Below are positions 6,041 through 7,596 of a DNA stretch of 7,596 nucleotides, piece after piece (positions within the stretch are counted from its first letter, which is position 1; each line of letters opens with the position of its first letter). Origin of the DNA: Candidatus Altarchaeales archaeon (GTDB lineage: Archaea; Altiarchaeota; Altiarchaeia; IMC4; SCGC-AAA252-I15); the NCBI GenBank assembly GCA_014729705.1, contig WJJK01000178.1, positions 1 through 7,596 of the forward strand, written 5' to 3'. The position numbers and the translations under genes are program-made. The notes under the pieces were generated by a model that saw nothing but the letters and a program-made list of their open reading frames with translations, searched no databases and was not told the DNA's origin.

Positions 6041-6448
6041 ATGCTTGGAACCATAGACAGCTTGATCGTACGTGCCTGCAAGGATCAAAGCGACACAGTG
6101 AAGCGTCTGCGGCGGATATGGGAAATCCGTTGCAACCTACCCACCCCAGCTGATGCAGGGGCCTACGATCGCTGGATCTTTCAACGGCTGGTGCTGATTC
6201 TGACATGGCGCATCCCGGGCCGCCCGACTGTCGAGTGGCTGCAACGCATCATCGAACACGCCGACCCGTCTGACCTGTGGAGGCGCCCCACGCACGAAGC
6301 CCCGCCGTATTGGGAACGGCTGGTGAAAGCTGCCGCTGGCGAGGTCATGCGAAGCACCGTCGAGGAATTGCCAGAATACAGGTACGCCGCCCGCTGGCGC
6401 GATAAGCCCAACCCAGAGGTCAGTGGACAGCGTAGCTGGTCCGGTTGA
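6041..6448 (+). CDS. Cassette 1 protein, hypothetical, 135 residues
   Basis: Not recognised. It is a soluble, Arg- and Trp-rich, probably helical protein (TVKRLRRIWEIR, AYDRWIFQRLVLILTWR, VEWLQRIIEH, WERLVKAAAGEVM) with no metal-binding set or membrane span. GC-rich codon choice differs visibly from the upstream genes. The start is supported by AAGGGA at 6027-6032 (spacing 8), and the frame is closed by a stop at 6017-6019. The last 14 codons lie inside attC1, so the C-terminal residues (from about NPEV) are encoded by the recombination site, a common arrangement for cassette genes. Function unknown. Confidence 0.7.
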   Translation: MLGTIDSLIVRACKDQSDTVKRLRRIWEIRCNLPTPADAGAYDRWIFQRLVLILTWRIPGRPTVEWLQRIIEHADPSDLWRRPTHEAPPYWERLVKAAAGEVMRSTVEELPEYRYAARWRDKPNPEVSGQRSWSG

Positions 6449-6462
6449 GCGGATTGTTAGGC
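6406..6462 (+). other. attC site 1
   Basis: R'' GCCCAAC (6406-6412) and R' GTTAGGC (6456-6462) bound a 57-nt element. The spacer CCAG and L'' AGGTCAG follow R''. The centre folds as CAGTGGAC-AGC-(GTA)-GCT-GTCC-GGTTG with unpaired extra Gs on the 3' arm, like the extrahelical bases of attC. R'' and R' differ at one pairing position because R' TTAGGC belongs to cassette 2. The stop codon of the cassette 1 gene (6446-6448) lies within the site. Confidence 0.82.
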
Positions 6463-6483
6463 GGTGGATCACCAGAAACAACC

Positions 6484-6495
6484 GAAAGGAAGACA
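6484..6495 (+). promoter_or_regulatory. Ribosome-binding site shared by cassettes 2 and 3 (copy 1)
   Basis: GAAAGGAAGAC-A directly precedes ATG 6496. The same 11 bases followed by G precede ATG 6761 in the next cassette, although the two proteins are unrelated. Confidence 0.65.
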
Positions 6496-6690
6496 ATGTT
6501 TATAGCAATTGTAACCGGCGCCATGGAAGACGACTCTGCGCTGACAATAAACAACGAGGACGACGACTATCCTGCGATGTTCGACAACATCGCTGATATG
6601 CAGGACTTGAAAGACGGTCACTCGCTGATGGCTTGTGACTGGTGGGCCTTCGATTGCGATACCGGAGAGACTCGGCTTCTGGACGCCTAA
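6496..6690 (+). CDS. Cassette 2 protein, highly acidic, 64 residues
   Basis: Not recognised. It carries 16 Asp/Glu against one Lys and one Arg, a net charge of about -14 in 64 residues, with the acidic residues spread along the chain (EDD, EDDD and single Asp later) plus a hydrophobic start (MFIAIVTGAM). That charge resembles small DNA-mimic or inhibitor proteins used by mobile elements against host nucleases or regulators; this is inference from composition only. The start is supported by AAAGGA (6485-6490) 5 nt upstream. The TAA stop (6688-6690) is formed by the R'' box of attC2, so the recombination site terminates the gene. It is expected to be expressed only by read-through from upstream. 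Confidence 0.75.
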   Translation: MFIAIVTGAMEDDSALTINNEDDDYPAMFDNIADMQDLKDGHSLMACDWWAFDCDTGETRLLDA

Positions 6691-6740
6691 CGCACAAGAT
6701 CAGAGGCGCCGAAGGCGTCCGCTGCATCGCCTTGTTGGGC
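6685..6740 (+). other. attC site 2
   Basis: R'' GCCTAAC (6685-6691), spacer GCACA, L'' AGATCAG, then stem CGCC-(GAA)-GGCG. The outer arm CAGAGG pairs with CCGCTG (one A/G mismatch), with an extrahelical T at 6718. R' is GTTGGGC (6734-6740). Length is 56 nt. The single R''/R' mismatch arises because R' TTGGGC belongs to cassette 3. The interior closely matches attC3. Confidence 0.9.
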
Positions 6741-6748
6741 GGTGTTTA

Positions 6749-6760
6749 GAAAGGAAGACG
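6749..6760 (+). promoter_or_regulatory. Ribosome-binding site shared by cassettes 2 and 3 (copy 2)
   Basis: GAAAGGAAGAC-G directly precedes ATG 6761. It decides the start of the 37-residue gene over the in-frame ATG at 6635, which would lie in cassette 2 and read through attC2. Confidence 0.65.
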
Positions 6761-6874
6761 ATGATTGCCAGCATTATTTTCATCTGCTTATTCGGGGGCC
6801 TGTTTTTGGTGTTGCTGTGGTCTATATGCAATCACCAAAGCCCAACGGAATGGTATGACGAAAGCGAAGACTAA
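6761..6874 (+). CDS. Cassette 3 protein, single-span membrane peptide, 37 residues
   Basis: Residues 2-22 form one strongly hydrophobic helix (IASIIFICLFGGLFLVLLW), followed by a short polar, acidic tail (HQSPTEWYDESED). It is most likely a single-pass inner-membrane peptide; with no Lys/Arg at all, its orientation is not predictable by the positive-inside rule. The start follows a good AAAGGA at 5-nt spacing. The stop is 3 nt before the CCGCCCAAC arm of attC3. Small membrane peptides of phages act in lysis control, superinfection exclusion or abortive infection, but nothing here selects among these. It could also be a leftover coding trace, although start, stop and Shine-Dalgarno all fit the cassette format. 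Confidence 0.65.
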   Translation: MIASIIFICLFGGLFLVLLWSICNHQSPTEWYDESED

Positions 6875-6877
6875 TCC

Positions 6878-6937
6878 GCCCAACGCCAAAGGTCAGTGGC
6901 GCCACGAAGTGGCGTCCGCTGGAACGCCTTGTTGGGC
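6878..6937 (+). other. attC site 3 (best preserved)
   Basis: R'' GCCCAAC (6878-6884) and R' GTTGGGC (6931-6937) pair perfectly, extending to 9 bp (CCGCCCAAC with GTTGGGCGG). The spacer is GCCAA and L'' is AGGTCAG. The inner stem CGCCAC-(GAA)-GTGGCG is perfect. The outer arm CAGTGG pairs with CCGCTG (one G-T wobble), with an extrahelical T at 6915. Unpaired stretches separate this hairpin from the R''/R' stem, as in attC. The core is 60 nt. Confidence 0.95.
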
Positions 6938-7353
6938 GGCAGTTCCGGCGATTCACAAACCAAACAGCCCATGGAGATAAGCATGTGCGATAACTGTACA
7001 GAGATGCCGCGGTATAGGTGCCACAAAGAAGTTTGGGCACTCAAGATTGCGAAAATCGAACGCCACAACGAGAATGATCCGAACGCCGATACAGACGGCA
7101 GTGCGGTGATAACGCCAGCCGAGGAAGGTTTTGGTCCGTTCCGTGTTGATCACGAGTACATGCGAAAACACAGGCCGGAGGTCGGCGGGTATTTTGTCCT
7201 TTACAAGGGCGGCTATAAATCGTTTTCGCCCGCTGCGCCGTTTGAGGAAGGGTACACGCGCATTTGATATGACCTAATGGGCGGTGGACACATGGACACG
7301 GAGCTGCCCAACGCACAAGCTGAGCGGCCAGAAGGGTTTGCTCAAGCGCCTTG
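6932..7353 (+). mobile_element. Gene cassette 4 (422 nt)
   Basis: Starts TTGGGC and ends with R'' GCCCAAC (7306-7312), again an exact complement. It holds one 94-codon gene, a 51-nt leader and an unusually long 38-nt stretch between stop and attC. Confidence 0.82.
6983..7267 (+). CDS. Cassette 4 protein, conserved phage/cassette hypothetical, 94 residues
   Basis: The pattern resembles a small protein I recall from phages and cassette arrays: a CHKEVWALKI start (13-22), a charged linker, then GSAVITPAEEGFGPF, a tyrosine/His/Lys segment (EYMRKHRPEVGGYFVLYKGG) and the terminal FEEGYTRI. Function unknown. Three cysteines near the N-terminus (C2, C5, C13) could bind metal. The start at 6983 has GGAG at 6973-6976 (spacing 6). 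The in-frame ATG at 6896 is rejected because it would begin inside attC3 and translate the recombination site. The gene lies wholly inside cassette 4. Confidence 0.8.
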   Translation: MCDNCTEMPRYRCHKEVWALKIAKIERHNENDPNADTDGSAVITPAEEGFGPFRVDHEYMRKHRPEVGGYFVLYKGGYKSFSPAAPFEEGYTRI

Positions 7354-7359
7354 TTAAAC
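7306..7359 (+). other. attC site 4
   Basis: R'' GCCCAAC (7306-7312), spacer GCACA, L'' AGCTGAG, hairpin GAGC-GGCC-(AGAA)-GG..TT-GCTC with bulged bases, then GCGCCTT and R' GTTAAAC (7353-7359). Length is 54 nt. R'' and R' match at only four of seven positions, because TTAAAC belongs to whatever lies to the right. The spacer GCACA and the GCGCCTT before R' closely match attC2 (GCACA, CGCCTT). Confidence 0.82.
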
Positions 7360-7375
7360 ATCAAAGGAGAGACAA

Positions 7376-7558
7376 ATGGCTAAGTGTTGCTCATGCAATG
7401 AAGATGAGTTCGACGCAGGTTACGCATTCCAGTACTGCGACAGATGCGGGTACGCTGTTTGCATCAACTGTGCGGAGCCACCAGAGAAGAAAGAGGGTAT
7501 CTGCCTTTGCCCAGACTGCGATATGGAAGTCTATGACCGTCCGCAGGAAGATATCTAA
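7376..7558 (+). CDS. Eight-cysteine cross-brace zinc-finger protein, 60 residues
   Basis: It has ten cysteines in 60 residues. Eight fit four Cys-x2-Cys pairs: C4-x2-C7, C21-x2-C24, C29-x2-C32 and C45-x2-C48, with four residues between the second and third pairs. This C-x2-C / C-x2-C-x4-C-x2-C / C-x2-C layout is that of FYVE/RING/PHD-type cross-brace domains binding two zinc ions; the family cannot be decided from spacing alone. The rest is acidic (EPPEKKEG, PQEDI). AAAGGAGAG at 7363-7371 gives a strong ribosome-binding site (AGGAG spacing 6). It follows attC4 directly with an 16-nt gap, so it is either the gene of a fifth cassette or the first phage gene after the array. Codon use is more moderate than in cassette 1. 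Confidence 0.8.
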   Translation: MAKCCSCNEDEFDAGYAFQYCDRCGYAVCINCAEPPEKKEGICLCPDCDMEVYDRPQEDI

Positions 7559-7571
7559 CCGGAGAGATCAC
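7553..7571 (+). other. Possible left part of a fifth attC site (R'' and L'')
   Basis: ATCTAAC (7553-7559) fits the R'' consensus RYYYAAC and contains the stop of the zinc-finger gene, as R'' does in attC2. Five bases later AGATCA (7565-7570) matches the L'' start of attC2 at the same spacing. The following bases do not form an obvious attC stem and the window ends before any R'. It competes with the ribosome-binding-site reading of the same bases. Confidence 0.3.
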
Positions 7572-7596
7572 ATGCGAGCGATAGCGAGTCACTGTG
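7572..7596 (+). CDS. Possible start of next gene (partial)
   Basis: ATG 7572 follows GGAGAG (7561-7566) at standard spacing, and the frame stays open to the window edge (MRAIASHC). Too short to identify. If real, the zinc-finger gene is followed by an ordinary phage-style gene rather than an attC, and the array ends at attC4. Confidence 0.4.

Larger units (their letters stand above)
6457..6734 (+). mobile_element. Gene cassette 2 (278 nt)
   Basis: Bounded by the G/TT cut points of attC1 and attC2. It starts TTAGGC, and its own R'' is GCCTAAC (6685-6691), an exact reverse complement of G+TTAGGC, so the circularised cassette would carry a perfectly paired attC. It contains one 64-codon gene and a 39-nt leader. 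Confidence 0.85.
6735..6931 (+). mobile_element. Gene cassette 3 (197 nt)
   Basis: Runs from TT of attC2 R' to G of attC3 R'. Its left TTGGGC is the exact complement of its own R'' GCCCAAC (6878-6884). It is a very small cassette with one 37-codon gene and a 26-nt leader. Confidence 0.85.
6041..7359 (+). mobile_element. Integron-type gene-cassette array without integrase (CALIN-like)
   Basis: Four consecutive ORF-plus-attC units all point the same way as the upstream genes. The attC sites (6406-6462, 6685-6740, 6878-6937, 7306-7359) are 54-60 nt, the short end of the attC size range. Each has an R'' box (GCCYAAC), a 4-5 nt spacer, an L'' box (AGRTCAG-like), an imperfect hairpin with extrahelical bases and a 3-4 nt loop, then an R' box (GTTRRRY). 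ORFs are short, lack promoters of their own, and end within or a few tens of bases before their attC, as in integrons. No intI gene or attI is present. Base composition is more GC-rich than in 1-5992. The left edge is uncertain; I place it at the first cassette's ORF. The right side continues into a fifth unit. Confidence 0.85.

Noticed and set aside
6007..6153. 48-codon frame from ATG 6007 (begins MTLVNARREEDYAWNH)
   Set aside because: It looks protein-like for its first 20 codons and could be the front of a phage gene cut by the array, but it has no clear ribosome-binding site and overlaps the better supported 6041 gene in another frame.
6840..6846. Extra GCCCAAC box inside the 37-residue membrane-peptide gene
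   Set aside because: No spaced L'' box, hairpin or separate R' follows; attC3 begins 32 nt later with full structure. Treated as chance or coding sequence.
6635..6874. Longer 79-codon version of the cassette 3 gene
   Set aside because: It would start inside the cassette 2 gene and translate attC2; the shared GAAAGGAAGAC leader marks ATG 6761 as the start.
6685..7359. Reading the hairpins as rho-independent terminators or REP-type repeats
   Set aside because: No T-tract follows any hairpin, and R''/R' covariation by cassette plus extrahelical bases fits attC instead.

Overview
The window looks like the replication and recombination module of a tailed-phage genome that runs into a small array of integron-type gene cassettes. 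The phage reading rests on gene content (family A DNA polymerase, RecA-type recombinase, Cas4/RecB-like nuclease, Holliday-resolvase-like nuclease, RNase HII homologue, a DUF6378-like protein) and on architecture: genes 1-12 are all on the + strand, most overlap by 4-23 nt (one by 95 nt), and almost no DNA is non-coding. No structural gene, tRNA, rRNA, CRISPR, integrase or transposase is seen, so phage identity is an inference and the host cannot be named. The attC sites suggest bacterial, probably Proteobacteria-like, hosts carrying integrons.

Layout 1-5992 (phage core): C-terminal part of DNA polymerase I (2-682); SAM-dependent methyltransferase (679-1320); RecA-like recombinase (1324-2481); small PD-(D/E)XK Holliday-resolvase-like protein (2478-2819); two unknown small proteins (2816-3187, 3168-3362); divergent RNase HII (3359-3985); DUF6378-like protein (3963-4289); Cas4/RecB-like nuclease with a predicted 4Fe-4S cluster (4276-5166); a charged helical protein (5072-5623); a zinc ribbon of 59 residues (5620-5799); an unknown 66-residue protein (5792-5992). 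Together these would copy DNA, resect ends, drive strand exchange, resolve branched intermediates and act on RNA-DNA hybrids.

Layout 5993-7596 (cassette region): base and codon use become visibly more GC-rich, and four sites with the layout of integron attC sites appear at 6406-6462, 6685-6740, 6878-6937 and 7306-7359. Each lies at the 3' side of one short ORF (135, 64, 37 and 94 codons); a fifth ORF (60 codons, an eight-cysteine zinc finger) follows the last site. For cassettes 2, 3 and 4 the TTRRRY hexamer at the cassette's left end is the exact complement of that cassette's own R'' box. This is the signature of cassettes that once existed as separate circles and were joined by site-specific recombination. 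No integron integrase or attI is in the window, so it resembles a CALIN (cluster of attC sites lacking an integrase) embedded in, or joined to, a phage operon and transcribed in the same direction.

The longest stretch without a gene is well under 300 bases. The gap at 5993-6040 is the unexplained left junction of the array. I saw no convincing sigma-70 promoter or rho-independent terminator; expression of the whole window by read-through from upstream is the simplest model.
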